Source: Sinomicrobium kalidii (GTDB lineage Bacteria > Bacteroidota > Bacteroidia > Flavobacteriales > Flavobacteriaceae). From it: a DNA stretch of 64,000 nucleotides. Under the pieces are notes generated by a model. The model did no database searches and was not told where the DNA came from. It worked only from the letters and a program-made list of their open reading frames with translations. A program made the translations under genes and the position numbers. The DNA lies in NCBI RefSeq assembly GCF_021183825.1, contig NZ_CP089211.1, forward strand, positions 1,426,001-1,490,000, written 5' to 3'. How positions within the stretch are numbered: position 1 is the stretch's first letter; each line of letters opens with the position of its first letter. Of the stretch, positions 54,313 through 63,999 are shown piece by piece.

Positions 54313-55506
54313 TTATTTAAGATCGGCTACGGGCACCACTTCATAAACAATACTTTCATAGGGCCTGCCTTCTCCCCCCTCATACAGGATACCGACTTCC
54401 GAATCCGACAGCATCACAAGGTCGGAATAGGCGGAAGGTCCTGTATGGATGATCTTTCGTTTTTCCCATGATTCACCGTTATTTTCGCTCATTTTCAATG
54501 TCATGTTCACCCGTTCCGTACTTGAGACATTGGCGAAGAACACTCTGTAGGGACTGGTATCTGAGGTTACCATACTTGCCTGGCAATGCGGATCGGTCAG
54601 GGCATATACGGTCTCCAGGTCTGACCAGGTGGCGCCGCCGTCACTGCTCTTCCCGATCTTTCTCGCGTTTGCTGCGCCTGTTCTTATATTCAGCATAAGG
54701 GTCCCGTCTTCCAGTTCGGCCACGGTACATTCACCCGAATATGCCTGCGGCGTAGGGCTTCCCGATTTCCAGGTCGCTCCATGGTCATCGGAATAGATGA
54801 CATGCGAATAGCTTTCCGTTTTTCCGTTCCCCCGTACGGTAAAATAATTGGGCGAGACCAGTCTTCCCTCGTATTCCCCTTTTTGAAGCTGTATGCCGTG
54901 AACCGGGCCTGTTCCGTACCAGTCCCAGTTTTCATCTTTAACCGATGAAGTGATCTCTGTGGGAGCGGTCCAGCTTTTACCATCGTCATCAGACCAGGTG
55001 TAAAATACTCTTCTGGTATCTTCCCCGGTGCCGGAAGTGAGGTCTCCCCAATCATCTTCACCGTGGTTCCACGTCATTAACAGGTGTATCCTTCCTGTTT
55101 CCTTGTCAACTATGGGTACGGGATTACCGCAGGTATTGCCTCCGTCGTCCCAGACCATCTGCATATCGCTCCAGGTCTCCCCGTCGTCTGACGAGGTTTT
55201 TACCACGAGGTCGATATCCCCGGAATCACCATTACTTTTTAACTTCCTCGCTTCGGCAAAGGCCAGCAGGGTACCTTCTGTGGTTTTAACTATGGCCGGG
55301 ATACGGAATACCTGGTAACCATCGGTCCCTTCTTCATAGACCGCCGTTTTTCCGTCATTATCTTCCGGGGGAACTACGGGATCGTCATCGGTCTGGTCTA
55401 TGGGGTCACCGTTATCCGGACCGGAGCTGTCCTGTCCGCATGCGGTAAGCGAGCACAGTATGGCCAGATAGCTGTATAGCACACATATAAATTGTCTTGT
55501 TTTCAT
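54313..55506 (-). CDS. Exo-alpha-sialidase (GH33), lipoprotein
   Basis: The neuraminidase starts at 55506 (MKTRQFICVL..., 397 residues). The longer start would overlap the SusD stop. The lipobox is LTAC. The catalytic propeller begins with YQVFRIPAIV (Arg triad), carries five Asp boxes (SSDDGETW, SDDDGKSW, SDDHGATW, SSDGGATW, SENNGESW) and has the AYSDLV nucleophile region before GILYEGG. It is a bare catalytic domain without the N-terminal module of the other sialidase. It is 19 bp downstream of SusD. Confidence 0.93.
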   Translation of the reverse strand: MKTRQFICVLYSYLAILCSLTACGQDSSGPDNGDPIDQTDDDPVVPPEDNDGKTAVYEEGTDGYQVFRIPAIVKTTEGTLLAFAEARKLKSNGDSGDIDLVVKTSSDDGETWSDMQMVWDDGGNTCGNPVPIVDKETGRIHLLMTWNHGEDDWGDLTSGTGEDTRRVFYTWSDDDGKSWTAPTEITSSVKDENWDWYGTGPVHGIQLQKGEYEGRLVSPNYFTVRGNGKTESYSHVIYSDDHGATWKSGSPTPQAYSGECTVAELEDGTLMLNIRTGAANARKIGKSSDGGATWSDLETVYALTDPHCQASMVTSDTSPYRVFFANVSSTERVNMTLKMSENNGESWEKRKIIHTGPSAYSDLVMLSDSEVGILYEGGEGRPYESIVYEVVPVADLK

Positions 55507-55525
55507 TGTGTTCGGTATTTTGGTA

Positions 55526-56965
55526 TTATTCATAACCTTCGGTTTGTGTTAAATTGGGATTCCTGTCGATCTGCACCACAGGTATCGGGAAATACAGCGG
55601 AACATTGGTCCCGGACAGGTTGGGCACTTCGCTGTAGACATCAATGGTCCCTGCGTAATGGAACCTCAACAGGTCGGGCCATCTTTTGAGTTCGAGGTAC
55701 AGTTCCCTGAACCTTTCCCTGAGAATTTCGCGTTCCACGGCATTTTTACTCATATCTCCGTCGTAATTCCCGGTCCGGGCCCTGTTCCGTATTTTGTTGA
55801 GCTCGGTAACTGCTTCCCCGGTCCTGTTGAGGGCGGCCAGTGCTTCGGCCTTGAACAGGATCATTTCGGCCAGCCTGTATACGATAATATCGGAATCATA
55901 CTGGCGGTTTTCGGTAACGATCGTTCCCCGCATCTTGTTATCAAAGACCCCTATTACGGAATTGTCTGCGGCAATAGCCTTGATAATGGAGGCGTCTTTC
56001 CGGATATCGTCCGGATTCTCATCGAAAGCAGTTTCGAGTTTTGGAGACGGGGCATAACCGCTCCGGGCACCGCTTCTTGCATAGGGGATGTCATCAAAAT
56101 TCACCGCATCCTGAACAAAAATGTCCCTCGGTTTGAGGTTATCGCTGTAATGATCAGACTTTTCATCAAATTCAAAGTGAAGTGAAAAGATCACTTCTGT
56201 TCCGTTCCTGTTTTCGGTATCGTAAATTTTTGCAAAATCCGATTCGAGAGCCAGCCCGCTGCTTGCGGCATCGGCATTTGAAATCACCGCTTCCAGGTCG
56301 GCATCACTTCCTCCAAGTACCCTGGCCTTCCAAAGGAGAACATCTGCTTTAAATGCATGTGCTGCTGCCCTGGAGGCTCTGCTTTTATTGACGAGTCCGT
56401 CTCCCGGAAAAAGTTCCAGTGCAAGATCGATATCAGAAAGTATCTGGGCCATTACATCACTCCCGGGGGCCCTTGGGAGCTGGGGTTTCGAATCACTTTC
56501 GGTGGGTTCGAGTTCGAGAGGAACGTCTCCCCACGATCTTAAGAGGGTAAAATAGGTAAAGGCCCGGATAAAATAGGTTTCAGCAAGGATCTGGTCTTTA
56601 TCAGCCTGTACCCGGAACTCTATATCCGCCGAATATTTGAGCAACAGGTTACAGTGATGAATGAGGTTATAGAACCCCAGCCAGTTCGGGGCATTCTGCG
56701 GCGTAAGGTTCTGGTTCCACGCGGTGGACAGCCCTGCTTCAAGTCCCGGAACAAAAGTGTCTCCCCGGTCTTCGAAGTAATAGGTAGTGTTATACTCGTT
56801 GCGTAACTTGTTATAAATACCGAAAAGGTAGCTTTCCACATCGCCCTGTGTGTTCCAGTACTGATCGTTGGTAATATCGGATACGGTGTCTACCTCGGTC
56901 AGCTCACAGCTTCCCAGGATAAACACGGAGATTACCAACAGTGTGATATGTTTTGTGCTTTTCAT
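55526..56965 (-). CDS. RagB/SusD family nutrient-binding lipoprotein
   Basis: The 479-residue surface lipoprotein (signal ending LGSC) pairs with SusC to capture oligosaccharides. The SusD fold is shown by YFIRAFTYFTLLRSWGDVPL, SRAAAHAFKADVLLWKARVL, YRLAEMILFKAEALAALNRT and ILRERFRELYLELKRWPDLL near the C-terminus. It is 18 bp downstream of the SusC gene. Bound substrate by context: sialylated glycans or free sialic acid. Confidence 0.95.
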   Translation of the reverse strand: MKSTKHITLLVISVFILGSCELTEVDTVSDITNDQYWNTQGDVESYLFGIYNKLRNEYNTTYYFEDRGDTFVPGLEAGLSTAWNQNLTPQNAPNWLGFYNLIHHCNLLLKYSADIEFRVQADKDQILAETYFIRAFTYFTLLRSWGDVPLELEPTESDSKPQLPRAPGSDVMAQILSDIDLALELFPGDGLVNKSRASRAAAHAFKADVLLWKARVLGGSDADLEAVISNADAASSGLALESDFAKIYDTENRNGTEVIFSLHFEFDEKSDHYSDNLKPRDIFVQDAVNFDDIPYARSGARSGYAPSPKLETAFDENPDDIRKDASIIKAIAADNSVIGVFDNKMRGTIVTENRQYDSDIIVYRLAEMILFKAEALAALNRTGEAVTELNKIRNRARTGNYDGDMSKNAVEREILRERFRELYLELKRWPDLLRFHYAGTIDVYSEVPNLSGTNVPLYFPIPVVQIDRNPNLTQTEGYE

Positions 56966-56983
56966 GAATCGAGAGTTTAAGAT

Positions 56984-59900
56984 TTAGAAAGAGATTTTCG
57001 CACCTACGTTTAACTGCCTCGGCCTCGGGTATGTACCGTAATCCCGTCCCGAATAAATTTCGGGCATCAGGCCGTCATAACTTGTAATATACCCCAGGTT
57101 GTACATCCCGATAAACAGTTCGAGTCCGGACAGGTTCAGTTTGTTCATCATGTCTTCGGGGAACCGGTAACTCAGGGAAACTTCCCGGAAAGCGAGGAAA
57201 TCTCCTTTGTCGTAATACAGGCTGTTATTGCTCCCCCCGCTGTTGTTCCCGATCTGGTAATCCCACCTGTTGTGGTTTCTGAAATTGTAATCGTAATCGC
57301 TCTGTACACTGTATTTGGGGTATTTGGCATCATGCCCTTCGTACTGCCAGCTTTCGGTAAGCGCCTCTTTATAGGCATTGTTATTGTTACGGGCGCTCCC
57401 CATAACCCGGGCTTTAAAACCGTTATCTATAACATGTCCTATGCCCCAGTCTGCAACAAAACGAAGGTTAAAGCCCTTGTAATTGATCTGGTTCACAATA
57501 CCCCCGGTCTTATCGGGCCGGATATATCCCATAAACACCATATCGCGATTATCCAGTACCCCATCGTTATTGCGGTCTTCGAATATGGCATCACCAGCGG
57601 TTTTTGTCCTTCCGGAAGCATTCAGGTCCCTGGGGGCCGAACTGGCTTCTTCATCGGTCTGGTAGACGCCCTGGTAGTTAAAGGCCCATCGCCCCCCGAA
57701 GCGTTCACCCTCGGCAAGTCCGCCCACCTTGACCTCCTCACCGGTTGAAGGATCATAAATAAAGTTTCCTCCTATCCGGTTCAGGTATTCATCGTTTTCC
57801 GGAAGTTCCTCCACAGTTCCCCGGTTATAGGCAAAAGTCATGCTCAGGTCCCAGGAAAAATTGTCGTTCTGAACGGGCGTGGCGTTCAGTTCCAGTTCAA
57901 ATCCCCTGTTCCTGATGGTCCCGAAGTTGCTTTTAATGGAACCGAAACCCGTGGAAGACCACAGCGGCTTGTTGAACAAGCGTTCCGAGGTGCGTTTATC
58001 GTAATAATCCACCAGGAGATTGACCTTGTTATTGAAAAGACCGATGTCAAATCCCACATCAAAGGAAGCTGTCTCCTCCCAGATAAGATCGTCATTAATC
58101 AGGGTGGTGTTCAGTATCCCCACATTGCCGTCATACATATAACCGGTGGAATACTGCCCCCTGGAGTCAAAAATACTGAGGTTGTTGTTCCCTGTTTTCC
58201 CCCAGCTTCCCCTAAGTTTTAAATTGGAAACCACCGGAGCCAGCGAACTGAAAAACTCTTCCCTGTGGATATTCCATCCTGCGGAAACTCCCGGGAAAAA
58301 TCCCCACTTGTTATTTTTGGCAAACCTTGACGACCCGTCATACCTTGCACTGAGGGAAAGCATGTACCTATGGTCGTAGTGATAATTGGCACGGCCGAAA
58401 AAACTCAGTATGGCATCATACGATTTGGTAGTGGACACCCTTTGTGTTTCTTCGGAAGTAGCATTTAACGTCGGGATCAGGTCTGTCAGGGCTTCCCTTC
58501 CGCTGCCGCTCATCCTGTAACTGTAATCGTGGTTATAACTGGTTCCCAGTACGGCATTGAGAAAATGCGATCCCTTGAATTCCTTGTCATAGGTGAGCAG
58601 GCCATCAAATTGTAAATGGCGGTCGAGATTGTGCCTGGCAGAAGCCGGACGGTTCGTCACCGTTTCATTATAAGCTTCAAAATAATTTTCAATGCCCTCG
58701 GTACCGAAATAGTAGGCCGTGGGTGCAAACTGCAGGCCCGGACTGATTTCCCACACCCCGCCAAGCTGGAATGTTGTCCTGTAAACATTGACATCGTTGT
58801 ACTTTGTTTTATAATAGATTTCGTGCAGCCTGTTGCGGAATGAAGATATGCCTTCTCCGGGTGCAGGCAATCCGTTTTCGTAATACTGCCTGTAGGTAGG
58901 TGGCATGAGAATACTTCTGCCCAGTACCCACGTGTAGTTATTCGGGGCATTGGCATCCCTCAGTTGAAAACTGGCTTTTGCATTAAGGCTCCACGAATCG
59001 CTCAGTTTGAATGTTCCGTTGTAGAGGAAGCTGTAATTCTTATATTCGGTTCCCCGTACAATCCCTTCCTGGTCCAGGTAGCCCAGGCCGAAATAGTAGG
59101 TGATATTTTCGTTTCCCCCGCTGATGTCAAAATCCACTTCCTTCCTGTAGCCGGTCTGGAATGTGGCGTCCTGGTAGTCGTTGTGCTGGAATATCAGTTT
59201 TTTTCCGGTCACAGGATCGTCCATGGTTTCCCAGCCTTGGTTGTTAATCAGGTCGGCTACATAATCCTGTCCGTATTCTTCCAGGTAAACATCCAGGAAT
59301 TCAAGCGTATTCTTGGAGTCTCTCGGGTTCCCGGTAGACATCCCGTACCTTCCCCCGGTCAGAAAGAAATCCGGGTTGGTATTGTTGAACATCCCGGTAT
59401 TGTTACGGGAGAGATATATGTAATCCCTCGCATTCAGTAAAGGCAGTTTTTTTTGCTGGGCATCCACCCCGCTGGTGAGGCGAAGGTTGATCCTGGTCTT
59501 TCCGGCGGTACCGGATTTGGTTTCAATGATAATAATACCGTTTGCCGCTCTTGCCCCGTAAATGGCCGTCGAGGCGGCATCTTTCAACACCTGTACGGAT
59601 TTGATATCGTCCGGATTGAGGTCGCTGATATTACGCATGCCTCCTACAACACCATCTACAATAAATAAGGGCGAATCGCCCTCGGGTGATGTGGAAGAAC
59701 CTCCCCGGATGAATATCTGGGGATTGGCCCCGGGCTGTCCGTTCTGAACCTGAAGAGAAAGCCCGGCTACTTTGCCCTGCAATTGCAGTAAAGGATTGGC
59801 TCCGGGCGCTTTTTCCATTTCCTTCTCATCTACCTGCGAGAGCGAATTGGTTACTGTTGTACGCGATTGTTTCCCGTAACCGATAAGGACCACTTCATCC

Positions 59901-60226
59901 AGCTTGTCAACATCGGTTTCGAGGCTTACGATAAAATCACGCCGGTCGCCGACAACAAGTTCCCGGCTGACATATCCCAGGGACTGCAAAACGATGACCG
60001 ATCGCTCCGAAGGAACATCCAGCGAGAAGTTACCGTCAAAATCGGTCGAAACACCTGTGGAGGTGCCCTTTACAAAAACAGACACTCCGGGAAGTGGTGC
60101 TCCCGATTCTGCATCCAGGACCTTACCGCTTATGGCAACGGACCGGTTTTGGGCAACAACCGACAGTAAGGAAAAAGTGGCAAATGTCAGCGTTGCTAAA
60201 ATTTTCATGTGGAATATTGGTTTCAT
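56984..60226 (-). CDS. SusC/RagA family TonB-linked outer membrane protein
   Basis: The 1080-residue importer has a signal peptide, and the second Met (MKILATLTFATFSLLSVVAQ, residue 7, 60208) gives the better-shaped signal. A carboxypeptidase-D regulatory-like domain follows (ISGKVLDAESGAPLPGVSVF), then the plug (VVLIGYGKQ, VQVLKDAASTAIYGARAANG, IIIIETK), and a 22-strand barrel ending NVGAKISF. It heads the sialic-acid locus. Its upstream region carries a full -33/-7 promoter and operator-like repeats shared with the FadR-type gene. Confidence 0.95.
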   Translation of the reverse strand: MKPIFHMKILATLTFATFSLLSVVAQNRSVAISGKVLDAESGAPLPGVSVFVKGTSTGVSTDFDGNFSLDVPSERSVIVLQSLGYVSRELVVGDRRDFIVSLETDVDKLDEVVLIGYGKQSRTTVTNSLSQVDEKEMEKAPGANPLLQLQGKVAGLSLQVQNGQPGANPQIFIRGGSSTSPEGDSPLFIVDGVVGGMRNISDLNPDDIKSVQVLKDAASTAIYGARAANGIIIIETKSGTAGKTRINLRLTSGVDAQQKKLPLLNARDYIYLSRNNTGMFNNTNPDFFLTGGRYGMSTGNPRDSKNTLEFLDVYLEEYGQDYVADLINNQGWETMDDPVTGKKLIFQHNDYQDATFQTGYRKEVDFDISGGNENITYYFGLGYLDQEGIVRGTEYKNYSFLYNGTFKLSDSWSLNAKASFQLRDANAPNNYTWVLGRSILMPPTYRQYYENGLPAPGEGISSFRNRLHEIYYKTKYNDVNVYRTTFQLGGVWEISPGLQFAPTAYYFGTEGIENYFEAYNETVTNRPASARHNLDRHLQFDGLLTYDKEFKGSHFLNAVLGTSYNHDYSYRMSGSGREALTDLIPTLNATSEETQRVSTTKSYDAILSFFGRANYHYDHRYMLSLSARYDGSSRFAKNNKWGFFPGVSAGWNIHREEFFSSLAPVVSNLKLRGSWGKTGNNNLSIFDSRGQYSTGYMYDGNVGILNTTLINDDLIWEETASFDVGFDIGLFNNKVNLLVDYYDKRTSERLFNKPLWSSTGFGSIKSNFGTIRNRGFELELNATPVQNDNFSWDLSMTFAYNRGTVEELPENDEYLNRIGGNFIYDPSTGEEVKVGGLAEGERFGGRWAFNYQGVYQTDEEASSAPRDLNASGRTKTAGDAIFEDRNNDGVLDNRDMVFMGYIRPDKTGGIVNQINYKGFNLRFVADWGIGHVIDNGFKARVMGSARNNNNAYKEALTESWQYEGHDAKYPKYSVQSDYDYNFRNHNRWDYQIGNNSGGSNNSLYYDKGDFLAFREVSLSYRFPEDMMNKLNLSGLELFIGMYNLGYITSYDGLMPEIYSGRDYGTYPRPRQLNVGAKISF

Positions 60227-60238
60227 AATTCAAGTTAA

Positions 60239-60257
60239 GTAGTTATGTAATTATGTA
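60239..60257 (-). promoter_or_regulatory. Candidate operator of the sialic-acid locus
   Basis: On the minus strand the sequence reads TACATAATTACATAACTAC: two copies of TACATAAnTAC sharing a TAC. It lies 3 nt downstream of the -7 box of susC. The same word, TACATAAGTAC, lies at the same 3-nt spacing downstream of the -7 box of the FadR-type regulator gene (61255-61266). Confidence 0.6.
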
Positions 60258-60260
60258 GGA

Positions 60261-60293
60261 CAAATAAAAATAAAAAAAATGAATAAACCAAAA
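60261..60293 (-). promoter_or_regulatory. Promoter of susC
   Basis: On minus, TTTTG (60289-60293) is followed after exactly 20 nt by TTTATTTG (60261-60268), one mismatch from TAnnTTTG. This fits the Bacteroidetes -33/-7 pattern. Confidence 0.6.
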
Positions 60294-60517
60294 TATTGAC
60301 ACCTTTGAATAGAAATATAGGCAAAATCTCCCTTAAAATATTATCAAAATAACATTTTAGAAGAATATACTACGTTTTGCAGTACTAAAAAATTGATGTC
60401 CGGGATGGAAATTACGGGGCATTTACAGCAAAACCGGATAGAAAATCCGGTTTCGGGTACTAACGGAAAGAAAATGTTCGGTTTGATTTTTATTTATGGA
60501 ATAAAAAATAGCAGGAG

Positions 60518-61228
60518 CTATACAATGGTATCAAAATGAGGTTTCAAATGCTCATACATGGCAGATTCAAATTCCTGTGGTGTCCCTGTTTTCAAGATAT
60601 TAAGCAATCCCTTGTGAGTCACTTTTCCCTGGGTCACCTTGTCTTTAAGTTTTAGTTCATAGGATAATTCATAGTCAAATACAGGCAGCAATAACTTTTG
60701 AAAACGCCTGAGGATATCGTTACCGGCTATCTTATATAATGTAGCGTGGAAATCGATATCGCACTGCACCCGTTCCTTAACAGATTTTGCGTTTATTTCC
60801 CTTTGTACAATAGCTTCCAGCTCAATCAGGTGCTCATCTTTGATCCTTGCAAACAACAGATGTGCCAGTCCCATTTCGAGTACCAGCCGAAGCTCGAAAA
60901 TTTCCTTGCGCGCATGTTTGTCGAGAATATACGGATCGAGCACACGTTCCATGGAATTTAAAATATCGGGCTGGGCCATGACCATTCCGCGACGCTTCCT
61001 GGTCTCAATCATCCCCAGCATCTTAAACCTGCTCAACGCTTCGCGTACCACGTTCCTGCTGACTCCCAGGGCCTGTGCTATTTCCAGTTCTTTAGGAATG
61101 GGATCGCCCGGCACCAGTCCCTGGCTTTTGAAATACTCGCCCAGGCGGTTCTCCACCCTGTCGGTCATGGAAATTTTTTCCAGTGGTTCCAGGGTAATGT
61201 CCCCGGAGTCTTTCTTTTTATTTATCAT
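60518..61228 (-). CDS. FadR/GntR-family transcriptional regulator (probable NanR-like)
   Basis: The 236-residue regulator has an N-terminal winged HTH (about 18-88: LGEYFKSQGLVPGDPIPKEL, LGVSRNVVREALSRFKMLG) and a C-terminal all-helical FCD effector domain (about 108-225, with His/Asp metal-ligand residues in CDIDFHATLYKIAG). E. coli NanR, which senses Neu5Ac, belongs to this family. Here the gene lies upstream of susC on the same strand. A TACATAAGTAC palindrome lies in its own promoter and again before susC, which suggests autoregulation and control of the locus. The ligand is inferred from context. Confidence 0.9.
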   Translation of the reverse strand: MINKKKDSGDITLEPLEKISMTDRVENRLGEYFKSQGLVPGDPIPKELEIAQALGVSRNVVREALSRFKMLGMIETRKRRGMVMAQPDILNSMERVLDPYILDKHARKEIFELRLVLEMGLAHLLFARIKDEHLIELEAIVQREINAKSVKERVQCDIDFHATLYKIAGNDILRRFQKLLLPVFDYELSYELKLKDKVTQGKVTHKGLLNILKTGTPQEFESAMYEHLKPHFDTIV

Positions 61229-61252
61229 TTGTATATACTTAAATCAACAAAA

Positions 61253-61276
61253 AAGTACTTATGTACTACAAATATA
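61253..61276 (-). promoter_or_regulatory. Promoter and operator of the FadR-type regulator
   Basis: On minus, TATATTTG (61269-61276, exact TAnnTTTG) is followed after 3 nt by the palindromic GTACATAAGTAC (61255-61266). The repeat overlaps the expected transcription start, a classic position for autorepression. Confidence 0.6.
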
Positions 61277-61611
61277 AACAACTTTTACTTATAAAATCTT
61301 AAACCGGGATACCAAATTCTTATGAAAACGGCACCCCTGTTATGTTTTGACAAAATACCAAAAATAATAACCCGGCCATTCTTTTCCCAAATGCTTTGTA
61401 TATTCACCCGTTCAATCCGACTCATTTCGCAATATGAAGACCCTCATCACAGAAGCCGAGCGGGAAGTGTTAAAAGCAATGCCATATTCCCCGGCAAAGG
61501 AGCAAGCCCGGATTATTTGCAGGGCTTTTTTGGTTTGGCAGCACAGTACAGGATAATGGTAATACCGTTATTCCCTAATTTCGGAAAATATTACGCCAAA
61601 CTTTTATATGT
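61277..61611. other. Intergenic region with at most one tiny ORF
   Basis: Divergent spacer between the regulator and the sulfatase. A 40-codon plus-strand frame at 61434-61556 (MKTLITEAEREVLKAMPYSP...) looks protein-like in composition but I cannot assign it; it could be a small gene or a remnant. Confidence 0.35.
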
Positions 61612-62970
61612 ATGAAGTTTTTCAAGGTGCTGTTACTCATTTTCCTGTTCACAGGGCTTTATGGATACGGACAATCCCGCACGAAGCCGAATATTGTTGT
61701 CATAATTGCAGATGATGCGGGCTGGGGTGATTTCGGATTTCACGGATCGGAAATAAAAACACCTCACATTGATACACTGGCACAACGGGGAACCCGATTA
61801 AACCGTTTTTATGTACACCCGACATGTTCTCCCACCAGGGCTGCTTTTCTCACCGGGAAACCAGCCGGAAGGATGGGTATTGTGGCACCCATCAGTAATA
61901 AAAGTAAACTTGCCTTACCCGATTCCATAACCACCCTTCCGCAGTTATTAAAACAACAGGGATACAAAACCGCCCTTTTCGGAAAATGGCACCTCGGTCT
62001 CCATCCGGAAAGCGGCCCCGAAAAATACGGATTCGATTACTCCTACGGTTTTTTACACGGACAGATAGACCAATACACCCATCATTATAAAAACGGGGAC
62101 CGGAGCTGGCACCGAAACGGAATTTTTATTGATGAACCGGGACACGCCACCGACCTGATTGCAAATGAAACCATAAAATGGCTGGACGGGCTACAAGACC
62201 CCTCGGAAAACTTTTTTGTTCAAATTGCATTCAGCGCACCGCATTTTCCGTTGCAGGAAGAGGAAAAATGGAAAAAACCTTATAAAAACACATTCAGAAA
62301 TACATCGAGGATTGCATATGCCGCTGCCATGACCCATATGGATGCGGCCATCGGAAAAATTTTAAAAAAACTCAACGACAAAAAATCCGCTGAAAACACT
62401 ATTATCCTCTTTTTCAGTGATAACGGGGCTATGGAAAACTGGTACCCGAAAGAACAGTACGGGGGCAAATTCGGGCCGTGCTCCGAACTCGGAAAAAACC
62501 TTCCCCTCCGGGACTGGAAAACCTCCAACTATGAAGGGGCCATAAGAGTCCCAGCCATCGTCTACTGGAAAGGACAGACGAAAAGACGTGTCAGCGATCA
62601 TTATATTTCCGTAACCGATATGATGCCCACCCTGGTCCATCTGGCAGGAAATACCGAAATTCCCCCGACCGTAGAGGGAACGGATGTATCCAATTGTTTT
62701 TTAAACCTTTCCGAACCAACAGCCAATGGTATTTATATCCGGGGACATCTTCAGGAGTGTTTCATAGAAAAACCCTGGAAACTGATACGGACAAGAACTG
62801 TTGATGCCGCTCCTCTTTACGAACTGTACAACATTGAGAACGATCCCTACGAAACACACAATCTCACAGCCGGGGAGCCCGAAATTACCGTAAAATTACA
62901 GAAGAAACTGACCGCCGAGTTTCAAAAAGACAGCAAAAAAGTAAACCTTGACATAACAGGTCGCCGATAG
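61612..62970 (+). CDS. Arylsulfatase (S1 family), exported
   Basis: The 452-residue type I sulfatase has a Sec signal (LLLIFLFTGLYGYGQ). The metal site is NIVVIIADDAGWGDFG, and the FGly motif CSPTRAAFLTGK has Cys72 as the residue to be modified. Further signatures are LFGKWHLG, ENFFVQIAFSAPHFPL and IILFFSDNGA. It resembles the arylsulfatase A/B-like group that removes sulfate from hexosamines. It is transcribed away from the sialic-acid locus. No maturation enzyme is in the window. Confidence 0.92.
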   Translation: MKFFKVLLLIFLFTGLYGYGQSRTKPNIVVIIADDAGWGDFGFHGSEIKTPHIDTLAQRGTRLNRFYVHPTCSPTRAAFLTGKPAGRMGIVAPISNKSKLALPDSITTLPQLLKQQGYKTALFGKWHLGLHPESGPEKYGFDYSYGFLHGQIDQYTHHYKNGDRSWHRNGIFIDEPGHATDLIANETIKWLDGLQDPSENFFVQIAFSAPHFPLQEEEKWKKPYKNTFRNTSRIAYAAAMTHMDAAIGKILKKLNDKKSAENTIILFFSDNGAMENWYPKEQYGGKFGPCSELGKNLPLRDWKTSNYEGAIRVPAIVYWKGQTKRRVSDHYISVTDMMPTLVHLAGNTEIPPTVEGTDVSNCFLNLSEPTANGIYIRGHLQECFIEKPWKLIRTRTVDAAPLYELYNIENDPYETHNLTAGEPEITVKLQKKLTAEFQKDSKKVNLDITGRR

Positions 62971-63036
62971 AAAAACTACCGGATACTTTTCCTCAATACC
63001 GACAAGCCGGTGTATGAACCGAATTTCACTGAACCA

Positions 63037-63999
63037 CTATCTGCTGTTTCCGGAAGGTCTGTCGAGTTTCTTTTCGGACACAATATATTCTTTCAAATCA
63101 ATCCCCTCCATCTTTCGTAGGCAACGGGCAATTATTCCTGCATTTAATGACGCTCCTTCTTTATTGGTATGGGTATGGTCCCTGGGAAAGAATTTTTTGA
63201 CCGCACCGGCTCCCATCTTTTCATAGGCCAAGGCAATACTATCGTTCAGGTCAATAAATCCGGCATTGTACTTCCGGGCGATGTCTTCGGCCCATTTTCC
63301 GTAGGTCTTGTCCGCTCTTTCCACTTTTCCGTCAATCCATTTATTCCTCGGAATATGGCTGAACACAACAGGTACAGCTCCTTTTTCCCGGGTTTCACTA
63401 ATAAACGTACTCATATACCATCCGTAGGTGTGTACAACTTCTTTGGTATTGTCCTTCCGGGTAACGACAACTGTAGAGTCGCCCGTGCCCTTTAATGATC
63501 CCCTGTATTTCGGTTTATCGATATACCCTCCGTCGTTATGTCCGAATTGCATCAGTACATAGTCGCCCCGGGAAAGGGTATCATACGCCGATTGCCATAA
63601 TCCTTCATGGTAAAAAGTCCGGCTGCTCCTGCCCCCGCGGGCCCTGTTGATAATATTCACCCGGGTAGTGTCAAAATATTTATAAAGTTCGGTCCCCCAG
63701 CCCACAGCTTGGGGATCGCCATTATCGGCCACCGTGGAGTCCCCGATAAGATATATGTTTATTTTTTTCGGGAGTACTATTTCCGGGTTTTCAAGAAAAT
63801 ACTGCTTTATGGCATTATCGGTCTCCTTCAGTTCATCTACGATTATGGATGCAGCCAATACAGCGCCCCCGGCACTGGTATGCGTATGGTCTTTTTTATA
63901 GAACAGGTTACCATAAACGCGGTTTTTTCCCAGTTTTTCCATCTGCATCGCCATTTCATCGTTCAAATCTATAAATGTAACGCCTTCCTGTTCCGCAAC
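63037..63999 (-). CDS. Tandem SGNH (rhamnogalacturonan acetylesterase-like) hydrolase, cut by window edge
   Basis: The frame continues beyond 64000 (upstream residues read VAEQEGVTFIDLNDEM), so the N-terminus is missing. The part seen holds the end of one SGNH esterase domain (FIDLND, FYKKDHTHTSAGGAVLAA, the Asp-His catalytic end) and a complete second one: YLIGDSTVADNGD (nucleophile Ser), NRARGGRSSRTF, MQFGHNDGG and FFPRDHTHTNKEGA. This is the CE12-type rhamnogalacturonan acetylesterase fold in two copies, acting on O-acetyl groups of polysaccharides. The substrate is not fixed. Confidence 0.85.
   Translation of the reverse strand, partial: VAEQEGVTFIDLNDEMAMQMEKLGKNRVYGNLFYKKDHTHTSAGGAVLAASIIVDELKETDNAIKQYFLENPEIVLPKKINIYLIGDSTVADNGDPQAVGWGTELYKYFDTTRVNIINRARGGRSSRTFYHEGLWQSAYDTLSRGDYVLMQFGHNDGGYIDKPKYRGSLKGTGDSTVVVTRKDNTKEVVHTYGWYMSTFISETREKGAVPVVFSHIPRNKWIDGKVERADKTYGKWAEDIARKYNAGFIDLNDSIALAYEKMGAGAVKKFFPRDHTHTNKEGASLNAGIIARCLRKMEGIDLKEYIVSEKKLDRPSGNSR

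Noticed and set aside
61322..61615. 97-codon plus-strand frame before the sulfatase
   Set aside because: It overlaps the sulfatase start in another frame and looks random. A different 40-codon frame (61434-61556) is mentioned only as a possibility.
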